The notes beneath the pieces were generated by a model. That model was not told the origin of the DNA, made no database searches, and worked only from the letters and a program-made list of their open reading frames with translations. From a virus: 20,629 nucleotides of DNA. The position numbers and the translations under genes were made by a program. Positions 1 through 6,486 of this stretch are shown here, piece by piece (positions within the stretch are counted from its first letter, which is position 1; the number at the start of each line of letters is the position of its first letter). The DNA is taken from IMG/VR virus record IMGVR_UViG_3300049027_000023, positions 1 through 20,629 of that record. One strand, 5' to 3'.

Positions 1-671
1 ATGTTAACAAGTTCCTGTCCCTGTATTGGACGACAGAAGAGATTGCCGACATAGAACGGTTTCGGTCCATGATTGACGAAAGTCAGTTCAACCCTGAGAT
101 ACGCACCGTCAAGGGCAGGATCAATCTTGCCGAGACAATATTCGCGAAGACGAGGGAAGTCACCTTGTCCTTTTCCTTGGACCAGCCGGCAATGGGATAC
201 CCCCTCCTGTGGCCCAAAGACCTTGAGGAGCGTGGGTACCACTACGGCGCCAACGAGGAAGACATAACCGAGTTCGAGACCGTCAAGCAGGACGTTGCCA
301 TCAGGGCACTTAATCGTGGCATCTTCGATGAAGTGTCCGATTGGGTCATTGAGAACTGTACGACACATGAGGCGGCGCGTTATCTCTTTCCACCCTATCT
401 GGCGATACTACGTAAGGCCGATATGAGCTACACGGCCAACGAGGTAGAGACCATCAAACGGGCGCCCACTCTGCCGGTGCTACCCTACATGATGCGGGAG
501 AAGATGCGGCACGCCATCCAATGGTTCGCCATTCAGGAGCTATTGGGGACGTTTGAGCAGCGTCATGTGCCCAAGAGTAAGACAGACATAGAGGTTACCT
601 TGGCAGGTAACGTCACTCTGCTGAGGGAAGACGAAGACGGCAGGGGCTATACGATCCAGTTCCATGGATGA
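1..671 (+). CDS. Unknown phage protein, 5' end outside the window
   Basis: The reading frame is open from base 3 without a stop, and the 22 codons before the first ATG (base 69) read like protein (for example LSLYWTTEEIADIERF), so the true start is probably upstream of the window. At least 222 residues are encoded, ending at TGA 669-671. I recognise no family. The sequence is soluble-looking, with no membrane segment, and has a helical middle part rich in charged residues and a C-terminal beta-like tail. A perfect copy of the dispersed palindrome lies in its 3' part (594-611), read as VTLAGN. A 9-bp hairpin follows the stop codon. Position upstream of the polymerase suggests a metabolism or replication gene, but this is only context. 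Confidence 0.75.
   Translation, partial: VNKFLSLYWTTEEIADIERFRSMIDESQFNPEIRTVKGRINLAETIFAKTREVTLSFSLDQPAMGYPLLWPKDLEERGYHYGANEEDITEFETVKQDVAIRALNRGIFDEVSDWVIENCTTHEAARYLFPPYLAILRKADMSYTANEVETIKRAPTLPVLPYMMREKMRHAIQWFAIQELLGTFEQRHVPKSKTDIEVTLAGNVTLLREDEDGRGYTIQFHG
594..611. repeat. Dispersed palindrome, perfect (GTTACC-N6-GGTAAC)
   Basis: GTTACC TTGGCA GGTAAC inside the first gene, read as VTLAGN. Confidence 0.9.
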
Positions 672-676
672 GAGAA

Positions 677-708
677 AGGGGCCAGCGGCGACGAAACTAC
701 TGGCCCCT
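677..708 (+). terminator. Hairpin after the first gene, possible weak terminator
   Basis: AGGGGCCAG (677-685) pairs perfectly with CTGGCCCCT (700-708) around a 14-base loop, six bases after the stop codon of the first gene. No T-tract follows, so it may be an RNA-stabilising or attenuating hairpin rather than an efficient intrinsic terminator. The gap 672-779 holds nothing else I can identify except a GGAAGG-like ribosome binding site (762-767) for the next gene. Confidence 0.4.
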
Positions 709-779
709 CCCACCAATGCAGCCTACCCCACAAAGAGGCCGCAGCAGGTAGAGCATATAGAGGAAGGTAGAATTAATCA

Positions 780-1229
780 ATGGCAAAAGCTATAAGGGTG
801 ATGCATGGCTTGTCCCTTGGCAATAATGGGAAGCGTACACCGTTACATAGGCTTTGGCTTAACTTGCGCAACCGATGTAACAATCCGAAAACACCTGACT
901 ACGCATACTATGGTGGTCGAGGAATTAAGGTATGTTCACGGTGGGATGTATTTGAAAACTTTGCTAGAGACGTTGGGCCGCACCCCGGCAAAGGGTGGAC
1001 ACTAGACCGTAAAGACGGTGACAAAGACTATGAGCCGGGGAATGTGAGGTGGGCTACTAGGCAAACACAATCACGCAATCGGAAGTTCTGCAAAATAGAT
1101 AAACCTACCGCAGACACTATACGAAAACGTTACCATAGTGGTAACTACACCCAAAAAGAATTAGCTGCCGAGTATGGGGTTACTCAGTCTGGTGTATCAC
1201 AAATTGTTCGTGGGGTTAGTTGGAAATGA
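780..1229 (+). CDS. HNH endonuclease, homing-type, with C-terminal helix-turn-helix
   Basis: This 149-residue protein matches the small phage HNH family with the signature RCNNP, YYGGRGIKVCSRW, LDRKDGD, YEPGNVRWAT and a terminal QSRN. Such proteins are usually free-standing homing endonucleases that cut DNA and spread their own gene. The C-terminus (TQKELAAEYGVTQSGVSQIV) looks like a helix-turn-helix that would help DNA recognition. Base composition is about 40-48% GC over its length, against about 60% or more in the polymerase body, which marks it as a recent arrival. The stop codon overlaps the polymerase start (ATGA at 1226-1229). The ribosome site is weak (GGAAGG, 12 bases upstream). It contains a palindrome copy with a 5-base spacer (1129-1145). 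The family call is firm; activity is inferred. Confidence 0.85.
   Translation: MAKAIRVMHGLSLGNNGKRTPLHRLWLNLRNRCNNPKTPDYAYYGGRGIKVCSRWDVFENFARDVGPHPGKGWTLDRKDGDKDYEPGNVRWATRQTQSRNRKFCKIDKPTADTIRKRYHSGNYTQKELAAEYGVTQSGVSQIVRGVSWK
1129..1145. repeat. Dispersed palindrome, perfect arms, 5-base spacer
   Basis: GTTACC ATAGT GGTAAC inside the low-GC HNH gene, read as RYHSGN. The spacer is one base short of the usual six. Confidence 0.65.
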
Positions 1230-3124
1230 AAGTTGTTACACTAGACGCAGAAACGTTCTACTCAACTGAGTATTCCCTTAAGAAGATGAGCCCAGCGGAA
1301 TACATCCTAGACGAACGGTTCGAGTGCACCGGCCTTGCCGTTAAGGAAGGGGGTAGTAAATCGTTCTGGGTAGAAGGGGACGACGTTCAACGTTACTTTG
1401 ACCAAGCAGACGATAATGTAATGTCTGTTTCCCACAACTCACTATTTGACAACTGTATTTTCTACTGGCGTTACGGCTGGCTGCCGCGCGTTATGGTTGA
1501 TACCCTTGGTATCAGCCGGTCACTGTTCCAAGCCTACCTTCGGTCCCTATCTCTGGACAACGTCGCGAAGTACCTAGGCATAGGAAAGAAGACGGACGCA
1601 CTGGCCAATGTGAAGGGAATGCGCCTGAATGAGATACGGCAGCATCCCGACCTGTACCGGCGCTTCGTTGAGTATGGCTTGAACGACGCCGACATGTGCT
1701 ATGGCATATTTGAGCAGACCGTCATGGCCGGCAAGTTCCCGCCTATGGAGATCGCCGTCATGGACGCGGTCCTGCGCTGCGCCGTGGTGCCACAGTTCCA
1801 AGTCAACCCCGACGTACTGCACCAGTCACTCGCCTCCATCAAAGCAGAGAAAGAGAAGACGCTCACGGAAGTCATGTTGCTGGGCGCCGATGGCAAGGAG
1901 ACGTTGATGTCCAACGACCGCTTCGCCGCGTTCTTGGAAAACCTTGGCGTCGTACCCCCTACCAAGATCAGCGGCACCACCGGCAAGGAGACCTATGCGT
2001 TCGCCAAGTCCGATCAGGACTTCATCGATCTGCTGGAACATCCTGATGTACGCGTGCAGGCTGCCGTGGGTGCGAGGCTCGGGCACAAGTCCACTATCGA
2101 GGAGACCCGGCACGAGCGCTTCATTCGTATCGCCAACCTCAACTGGCCGAAGACCAAAGTTACCCCCGGAGGTAACCTGCGCCTAATGCCAATGCCGCTG
2201 CGCTACGGCGGCGCCCATACCCACCGCCTATCGGGCGACTGGTCATTGAACGTGCAGAACATGGGGCGTGGCTCCATGCTGCGCTCCTCCCTTGAAGCCC
2301 CTCCCGGCCATGTTGTCGTTGCCGGCGACGAGAGCCAAGTTGAAGCCCGCTTCGTCTGTACCCTGTGTGGTCAGGAGGATATGCGACAGCAGTTCGACCG
2401 GGGCGAGGACGTTTACTCTATCTTCGCTACCGACCTGTTCAAGAAGCCGGTCACCAAGGCACAAAAGATCGAGCGCTTCATTGGTAAGCAGTGCATTCTG
2501 GGCTTGGGCTTCGGCCTAGGAGACGAGAAGTTCAGTAAGTCCATCCCTATCCTTGCGTGGAACCAAATGGGCTTGAAGCTCGAATACACGCGGGAAGAAG
2601 GGAAGATGGCGGTCGATCTGTATCGCACTAAAAACCCCAATATCAAGAACACGTGGCGGCTGCTTAACACGCAAGGCATCAACGCACTGGCGACCGGCAA
2701 CGAGTGGCACTGGGGGCCGGTTATCTTCCGCAAGGAGGAGATCGTTCTGCCCAATGGGATGAAGCTCTATTACCACAACATCCGGCAAGTGGCGGGTGGC
2801 AAGTTCGGCACCGAGTGGGTGTTTGACTATGGTGGCAAGACCAAGCGCATCTATGGTGGCAAACTACTTGAGAACATCGTGCAGGCGCTCGCCCGCATCA
2901 TCACCATGGAAGCTGCCGTGCGTGTCCGCATGCGGCTCGCCAAGCTGGGTATCCCCCTTGCCTTGCAGGTCCACGACGAGTTGGTGTTTGTGGTCAAGCA
3001 GGAGTATGAGAAAATCACCCGCTTCGTTCTGGCGCATGAGCTACGGCAGCGCCCTGTGTGGCTGCCCAACCTACCATTGGACTGTGAAGTGGGCTCCGGT
3101 CCCAATTATGGAGGCGCGAAATGA
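1226..3124 (+). CDS. Family A DNA polymerase with 3'-5' exonuclease
   Basis: Replicative polymerase of 632 residues, starting at ATG 1226, coupled to the HNH stop. A DnaQ-like proofreading domain is visible: Exo I DAE (D7, E9), Exo II NSLFD (N71-D75), Exo III YGLND (Y150-D154). The polymerase domain has motif A GDESQVEAR (D368; the usual Tyr after Asp is Glu), motif B R417-x3-K421 followed by QCILGLGFG, and motif C HDE (583-585). There is no 5'-3' exonuclease domain, as in T7-type phage enzymes. The residue aligned with E. coli Pol I Phe762 is Leu425, a type associated in viral surveys with temperate or slower phages. The first 250-300 bases share the low GC of the HNH gene, then GC rises. 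A perfect palindrome lies at 2159-2176 (VTPGGN). The gene ends with ATGA overlap to the next gene, whose GGAGG lies in the polymerase 3' end. Confidence 0.95.
   Translation: MKVVTLDAETFYSTEYSLKKMSPAEYILDERFECTGLAVKEGGSKSFWVEGDDVQRYFDQADDNVMSVSHNSLFDNCIFYWRYGWLPRVMVDTLGISRSLFQAYLRSLSLDNVAKYLGIGKKTDALANVKGMRLNEIRQHPDLYRRFVEYGLNDADMCYGIFEQTVMAGKFPPMEIAVMDAVLRCAVVPQFQVNPDVLHQSLASIKAEKEKTLTEVMLLGADGKETLMSNDRFAAFLENLGVVPPTKISGTTGKETYAFAKSDQDFIDLLEHPDVRVQAAVGARLGHKSTIEETRHERFIRIANLNWPKTKVTPGGNLRLMPMPLRYGGAHTHRLSGDWSLNVQNMGRGSMLRSSLEAPPGHVVVAGDESQVEARFVCTLCGQEDMRQQFDRGEDVYSIFATDLFKKPVTKAQKIERFIGKQCILGLGFGLGDEKFSKSIPILAWNQMGLKLEYTREEGKMAVDLYRTKNPNIKNTWRLLNTQGINALATGNEWHWGPVIFRKEEIVLPNGMKLYYHNIRQVAGGKFGTEWVFDYGGKTKRIYGGKLLENIVQALARIITMEAAVRVRMRLAKLGIPLALQVHDELVFVVKQEYEKITRFVLAHELRQRPVWLPNLPLDCEVGSGPNYGGAK
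2159..2176. repeat. Dispersed palindrome, perfect
   Basis: GTTACC CCCGGA GGTAAC inside the polymerase gene, read as VTPGGN. Confidence 0.9.
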
Positions 3125-3432
3125 CCGTTGTGCTCGACCCTGACCTACATTCTGTATGTCGTAGCAACGGGGCGCACCTTAGGGATGTCCTGTGGGACTA
3201 CTGCTTTAAAAACATCCTAGGTGGGAAATCCTATGGCGTCAGGGTGCGGCACCGTGGCGAGGCTAACTGTATACGGTTCTGGGTGGACTTCTATAGTCGG
3301 CCTAGCCACGGGCCTGATATGGTGGCCACAGAGTTCGAGATCACCATAGACTACGGCGAACACCCGCAAGTTTTGTTCGACCGCTGCGCGGCGATGTGCA
3401 TGTTGTTGGAGGGGAAAAATGTGGTGGCTTGA
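3121..3432 (+). CDS. Unknown small phage protein
   Basis: Encodes 103 residues from ATG 3121, overlapping the polymerase stop (ATGA), with GGAGG at 3110-3114. The product has no membrane segment, four cysteines that are not spaced as a zinc site, and beta-rich segments (YGVRVRHRGEANCIRFWVDF and TEFEITIDYG). I do not recognise a family. Tight coupling to the polymerase and to the next gene (14-base overlap) places it in the replication operon. Confidence 0.7.
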   Translation: MTVVLDPDLHSVCRSNGAHLRDVLWDYCFKNILGGKSYGVRVRHRGEANCIRFWVDFYSRPSHGPDMVATEFEITIDYGEHPQVLFDRCAAMCMLLEGKNVVA

Positions 3433-3748
3433 CGGAATGGACTTGGTTGCCGGCGTCATGGCTGGCTTCTGGATACAGGCGCATTACTTGAAGCCGGTGT
3501 TACCTATCAAGGTAACCACCCTGCCGCCCGAACCGGAGGAGGCTCTGACCTATGACGAGTGGTCAAAACTGGTGGAACCTCATATCCGCAAGCTGACCGT
3601 GGCGGCAGCCTTCGACCTGAATTACACCTTCAAACCAAAAGGTGCCAAGGCGATGGCAGGGCTCCTCAAGGAAATGGGCGAGACCCTTGATTATGCTGCC
3701 ACTAACGACCTAATTTCCAAGCGTAGGGGGTTGACAACCAGTCGTTAA
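3419..3748 (+). CDS. Unknown small protein with hydrophobic N-terminus
   Basis: Encodes 109 residues. The start at 3419 is supported by a strong GGAGGGG at 3408-3414 and overlaps the previous gene by 14 bases. The first 30 residues (MWWLDGMDLVAGVMAGFWIQ and on) are hydrophobic and could be a signal anchor with the remainder inside the cell, but the segment is short and contains charges, so membrane location is uncertain. The rest is helical and Lys/Glu-rich. It carries a perfect palindrome (3499-3516), here read in a different frame (VLPIKVT) from most copies. Its last codons overlap the -35 box of the promoter for the winged-helix gene. No family recognised. Confidence 0.7.
   Translation: MWWLDGMDLVAGVMAGFWIQAHYLKPVLPIKVTTLPPEPEEALTYDEWSKLVEPHIRKLTVAAAFDLNYTFKPKGAKAMAGLLKEMGETLDYAATNDLISKRRGLTTSR
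3499..3516. repeat. Dispersed palindrome, perfect
   Basis: GTTACC TATCAA GGTAAC, read in a different frame (VLPIKVT) from most coding copies. Confidence 0.9.
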
Positions 3749-3759
3749 CCTGCTATATA
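3731..3759 (+). promoter_or_regulatory. Strong sigma70-type promoter of alphaproteobacterial form
   Basis: TTGACA (3731-3736), 17-base spacer, TATATA (3754-3759). Read in the alphaproteobacterial register it is TTGAC-N17-CTATAT, matching the Sinorhizobium housekeeping consensus. It lies at the end of the preceding gene and about 45 bases upstream of the winged-helix gene at 3803, so it probably drives that gene and the operon behind it with host RNA polymerase. Confidence 0.8.
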
Positions 3760-3802
3760 CCATAGGATCACAAACCCTCTCTAGCGGGAAAGACCAAACC
3801 AG

Positions 3803-4114
3803 ATGAATGAGGCAATCACCCTCCCCCCACGGGATGCTGAGCACGAACGCATTTTGAGCATAGTGTTCGATATTTCACCACAACAGGCAAGTGTCCTGTC
3901 CTGCCTCTCCCGCGCCCAAGTGGTAACGGCAGATGAGCTTCTGGAATACACGGGGGCCATGTCGCATATCAAGGTGGTGGTCAGCCGCACCCGCAGCAAG
4001 GTGCGTGAGAAGGGGTTTGACATCAAGTCCCGCATGGGTGCCGGCTATTGGATCGAGCCCGACGATAAGAAGGGCATCGAAGCCCTCGTGCAGAAGTTCA
4101 TGGGGGGTGAGTGA
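3803..4114 (+). CDS. Winged-helix DNA-binding protein (OmpR C-terminal type)
   Basis: A 103-residue protein that is essentially one DNA-binding domain. Residues 25-85 fit the OmpR/PhoB winged helix: SPQQASVLSCL, VVTADELLEYTG, a recognition helix around HIKVVVSRTRSKV (55-67) and the closing hairpin GFDIKSRMGAGYWI (71-84), which mirrors the family's GxGYxL end. There is no receiver domain, so binding is not phosphorylation-controlled in the usual way. It is the first gene behind the strong promoter at 3731-3759, as expected for a phage regulator. The next gene overlaps it (TGATG). The ribosome site is modest (GGGAAAG about 10 bases upstream). It is one candidate reader of the dispersed palindrome, which is inference only. 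Confidence 0.75.
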   Translation: MNEAITLPPRDAEHERILSIVFDISPQQASVLSCLSRAQVVTADELLEYTGAMSHIKVVVSRTRSKVREKGFDIKSRMGAGYWIEPDDKKGIEALVQKFMGGE

Positions 4115-4437
4115 TGGCTTTGCAACACGGAGCACTGCAAGACCCAACTATAACTTTCAAGGCATCGGACCTCAGAATGACTGACCTAACTTTCCATGAC
4201 GTTCCGCGTAACATCATGGTGCAGATAGGCGTCATGGAGCACATGCAGCTTTTGTTTGCACGGCTGAGGGTACCGCAGGGGCAGACTACGCCTTTCTCTT
4301 TCCTCAACTGCCATGTCGGTGACAAGAAAGCGTTTGTGTTTGTCGTTAAGAACGGCGAAGCAGTCACGCTTGAAGATGACCCCGACCTGTTTCCATCCGA
4401 CGCCCTGATTGGCCAGCTTCGCTTGCTGATCGGGTAA
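4114..4437 (+). CDS. Unknown phage protein
   Basis: Encodes 107 residues from ATG 4114, which overlaps the previous stop codon (TGATG); a GTG at 4111 in the same frame is less likely. A GGGGGG run at 4102-4107 serves as ribosome site. The protein alternates beta-like stretches (FSFLNCHVG, KAFVFVVKNG) with acidic turns and has no cysteine cluster or membrane segment. No family recognised. It ends just before a palindrome copy that forms the leader of the next gene. Confidence 0.7.
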   Translation: MALQHGALQDPTITFKASDLRMTDLTFHDVPRNIMVQIGVMEHMQLLFARLRVPQGQTTPFSFLNCHVGDKKAFVFVVKNGEAVTLEDDPDLFPSDALIGQLRLLIG

Positions 4438-4440
4438 ATT

Positions 4441-4458
4441 GTAACCTTGTGAGGTAAC
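4441..4458. repeat. Dispersed palindrome, one mismatch, used as gene leader
   Basis: GTAACC TTGTGA GGTAAC fills the intergenic gap; its GAGG is the Shine-Dalgarno of the gene at 4460. Confidence 0.85.
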
Positions 4459-4459
4459 C

Positions 4460-4759
4460 ATGGGACTGTTCCAAGAAGTAACCGGCAACGTTGCCATCAT
4501 CGTCAAGAACGGCGTATTCCGGCAGGTGCCGGTGTACATGCGCAACGGATACTACTACGCCAAATTCGGTGCCGGCTTCATCAGGCTGAACTCCGATGGC
4601 TCCACTACCGAGGCGACCGCTCGCCTTGAAACGCTGACCGCAGACAACCTGCAACTGGCGACCGACGCGCTTGGGCGCTTGTGTGATCTGGCATCGGTAC
4701 CCGGCGCCAAGCCCCTGCCCAAGCCGCATGTACAAAAACTTCTAGGGATTGCAGGCTGA
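4460..4759 (+). CDS. Unknown phage protein
   Basis: Encodes 99 residues. Its start is fixed by the palindrome-derived leader at 4441-4458, whose GAGG acts as Shine-Dalgarno seven bases before ATG 4460. The N-terminal half is beta-rich with many aromatic residues (VPVYMRNGYYYAKFGAGFIR), and the C-terminal half is helical. No domain recognised. The stop overlaps the start of the nuclease gene that follows (TGATG), suggesting the two are made together. Confidence 0.7.
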   Translation: MGLFQEVTGNVAIIVKNGVFRQVPVYMRNGYYYAKFGAGFIRLNSDGSTTEATARLETLTADNLQLATDALGRLCDLASVPGAKPLPKPHVQKLLGIAG

Positions 4760-5451
4760 TGAGAAATTATGGTGGCGCCAAAGTAGCCAAGGCTTGGTCA
4801 TGGTCATATTCAAAACTGAAAAATTTTAGGACGTGTCCCAGAAGATACCACGACATCGACGTGGCCAAGCTCTATGGGGAAGAGAGCAGCGAGGCGCTGG
4901 AATACGGCAACCGTGTCCATAAGGCATGGGAAGATCGCATCGGCAAGGGTACACCCTTCCCTGCCGATTTCCCCGAAGACTGGGAGATTGCCGCGCAACG
5001 CCTGCTGAATGCCCCCGGCAAGATCATGGTCGAGCAACAGCTTGCCATCAAAGAGGACTTGTCCCCTTGCACGTGGTTCGACAAGCAGACGTGGTTCCGT
5101 GCCAAGGCTGACCTTCTGCGCCTTCACTCGTCGGTGGCGTTGGCTATCGACTACAAGACCGGCAAGATTATTGAGGACAGCGAGCAGCTTGCTCTGATGG
5201 CGGAATGTGTGTTCTCACACTACCCCGAGATACAGGCGGTACGCACCGAATTTTGGTGGCTCAAAGACGACGCGGCCACCCGTAAGGACTTCTACCGCAA
5301 CAAGCGGCAGGAGACATGGGCAGGGATACTTCCCGAGGTAATGACCCTCAAGAACGCTCATGACACCATGACGTTTCCGCCCAAACCCAACGGCCTCTGC
5401 CGTAAGCATTGCATAGTAACGGGGTGCCCGCATTATGGTAAAGGCGGCTAG
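4759..5451 (+). CDS. PD-(D/E)XK nuclease, RecB/Cas4-like, with four-cysteine site
   Basis: A 230-residue nuclease of the RecB/Cas4/AddB-C-terminal type. Visible motifs are SYSKLKNFRTCPRRY (17-30), GNRVHKAWE with H54, RAKADLL with D118, AIDYKTGK with D131 and K133, and the following helix SEQLALMAEC with Q143. Cysteines C26, C214, C218 and C223 reproduce the one-plus-three arrangement that holds a 4Fe-4S cluster in Cas4 and AddB. The expected role is processing DNA ends in phage replication, recombination or host DNA degradation. The start overlaps the previous stop (TGATG). The first codons (RNYGGAK) resemble the last codons of the polymerase gene at DNA level. The fold call is firm; the cluster is inferred from cysteine spacing. 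Confidence 0.88.
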   Translation: MRNYGGAKVAKAWSWSYSKLKNFRTCPRRYHDIDVAKLYGEESSEALEYGNRVHKAWEDRIGKGTPFPADFPEDWEIAAQRLLNAPGKIMVEQQLAIKEDLSPCTWFDKQTWFRAKADLLRLHSSVALAIDYKTGKIIEDSEQLALMAECVFSHYPEIQAVRTEFWWLKDDAATRKDFYRNKRQETWAGILPEVMTLKNAHDTMTFPPKPNGLCRKHCIVTGCPHYGKGG

Positions 5452-5486
5452 TATCAACCTGACAGCGGAAATATAGTGGGGTGACT

Positions 5487-5681
5487 ATGAAATACTCTCC
5501 TCTCCCGAACACCAAGCCCGTACCCCTCGACCTCCGCACTGGCTGCTGCTGGCCCATCGACACGGAGAACGGTTACCTGTTCTGCAATGAGCCGAAATAC
5601 GACGGCAGCAAGAATGGGTGGTGCACCGAACACTACAAGATGGGTATCCCGCTCCACCAGCGCGGCGGGGATCGGAAATGA
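5487..5681 (+). CDS. GcrA-like mini-protein (C-terminal zinc/sigma-interacting domain only)
   Basis: A 64-residue protein starting at ATG 5487 with GGGGTG just upstream. Residues 20-49 follow the C-terminal GcrA pattern: CCWPI (C20/C21), LFC (C33), WCTEH (C46, H49), a likely zinc site. In Caulobacter GcrA the N-terminal domain binds methylated DNA, while the C-terminal domain contacts sigma70 domain 2. Here the N-terminal DNA-binding part is missing. It could therefore act on host sigma factor or RNA polymerase without its own DNA site, which is inference. The stop overlaps the next gene (ATGA at 5678-5681). A lone palindrome half-site (GTTACC, 5572-5577) lies inside. Confidence 0.7.
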   Translation: MKYSPLPNTKPVPLDLRTGCCWPIDTENGYLFCNEPKYDGSKNGWCTEHYKMGIPLHQRGGDRK

Positions 5682-5950
5682 TTTCGTCCTATGACGATGA
5701 ACGGCGACAGAGGCGACTTGCGGAGATGGAGCTAGGTCGGCGCATGACCATGACGAACATGGCGCAGGGCCTCATAGATACCTTGCAGAAGGACTATAAA
5801 ATTCCTGCCGTTGTATTGAAAAACGAACCGAAGGACATCCGCGAGTGGACCGTCCTAATCGACATGGGCGAGGCCGGCGAGTACGAAGAGAATTTCTGGG
5901 AGTTCCCTTCTGACCGGCTAAAGACTATGCTTATGCTTTTGAACAAGTAA
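5678..5950 (+). CDS. Unknown acidic phage protein
   Basis: Encodes 90 residues from ATG 5678, overlapping the previous stop (ATGA). A longer frame opens at 5618, but its extra residues are the out-of-frame shadow of the GcrA-like gene. The N-terminus is charged and helical (DDERRQRRLAEMELGRR). A compact alpha-beta region follows, ending in WEFPSDRLKTMLMLLNK. No family recognised. The stop codon TAA (5948-5950) is part of a palindrome copy (5947-5964). Confidence 0.7.
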   Translation: MISSYDDERRQRRLAEMELGRRMTMTNMAQGLIDTLQKDYKIPAVVLKNEPKDIREWTVLIDMGEAGEYEENFWEFPSDRLKTMLMLLNK

Positions 5951-5964
5951 CCTCACGAGGTAAC
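5947..5964. repeat. Dispersed palindrome, one mismatch, stop codon plus leader
   Basis: GTAACC TCACGA GGTAAC contains the TAA stop of the upstream gene and the GAGG of the gene at 5966. Identical to the copy at 8059. Confidence 0.88.
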
Positions 5965-5965
5965 C

Positions 5966-6283
5966 ATGCCTACCCCAGAGAACATCGTAAAGCAGAAAGT
6001 CCGCAAAGTCCTCGACAAGTTCAAAGCACACATTGATGGCTTCTGGCCTGTGCCGGCTGGCTATGGCGAGAGCCACCTCGATTACGTCGGCTGCTGTTGC
6101 GGCCAGTTCTTCGCCATCGAGACCAAGGCGCCGGGGAAGAAGCCCACCCCGCGCCAGAACAAGCGCATCGAAGACGTGAAGCGGGCCGGTGGATGGGTGT
6201 TTGTCATCGACGGTACCGAAGCGACCACCACCTACGATGAGTTGGAAGCGCACCTTATGCTGATCGTGAAGGAAAGTGCATGA
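5966..6283 (+). CDS. VRR-NUC-like PD-(D/E)XK nuclease
   Basis: A 105-residue single-domain nuclease. The catalytic core is readable: D39 in SHLDYVG, then FFAIETKAPGKKPTPRQ with E52 and K54, and Q64 at the start of the following helix, a layout typical of small phage VRR-NUC proteins. These usually resolve branched DNA or cut DNA flaps during replication and recombination. The start lies directly behind the palindrome leader (5947-5964), whose GAGG is the Shine-Dalgarno. The stop overlaps the next gene (ATGA). It is the second PD-(D/E)XK enzyme in this operon. Substrate is not deducible. Confidence 0.8.
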   Translation: MPTPENIVKQKVRKVLDKFKAHIDGFWPVPAGYGESHLDYVGCCCGQFFAIETKAPGKKPTPRQNKRIEDVKRAGGWVFVIDGTEATTTYDELEAHLMLIVKESA

Positions 6284-6486
6284 CAAGGGAGGAGCATCAA
6301 GCGCGGGCCATGCTGCTGGGGCTACGAACGTACATGCGGCAGGAGGGATATTACGTCGGGTACGAGGGTGGCCGTGTTAAGAGGCTTGATGCAATGACCT
6401 TGGAGCCTGTGTCCTCTTTTGAAGCAGAACAGCGGCAGAGGGCATCCAGAACCCGCAATGGAAGTTGGTACGAAGAAAATGACTGA
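6280..6486 (+). CDS. Unknown small phage protein
   Basis: Encodes 68 residues, with AAGGAAAG as ribosome site and ATGA overlap with the nuclease gene upstream. The protein is basic and polar and aligns with nothing I recognise. Its 3' end overlaps the helicase start at 6479 by eight bases, so the helicase is probably translated by coupling to it. Confidence 0.6.
   Translation: MTREEHQARAMLLGLRTYMRQEGYYVGYEGGRVKRLDAMTLEPVSSFEAEQRQRASRTRNGSWYEEND

Noticed and set aside
1-3. ATG at the first base as a gene start
   Set aside because: It is out of frame with the open reading frame that spans the edge; the frame starting at base 3 is the coding one.
5325-5342. Further palindrome copy GATACT-TCCCGA-GGTAAT
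   Set aside because: Three mismatches in twelve arm positions; this level of similarity is expected by chance.
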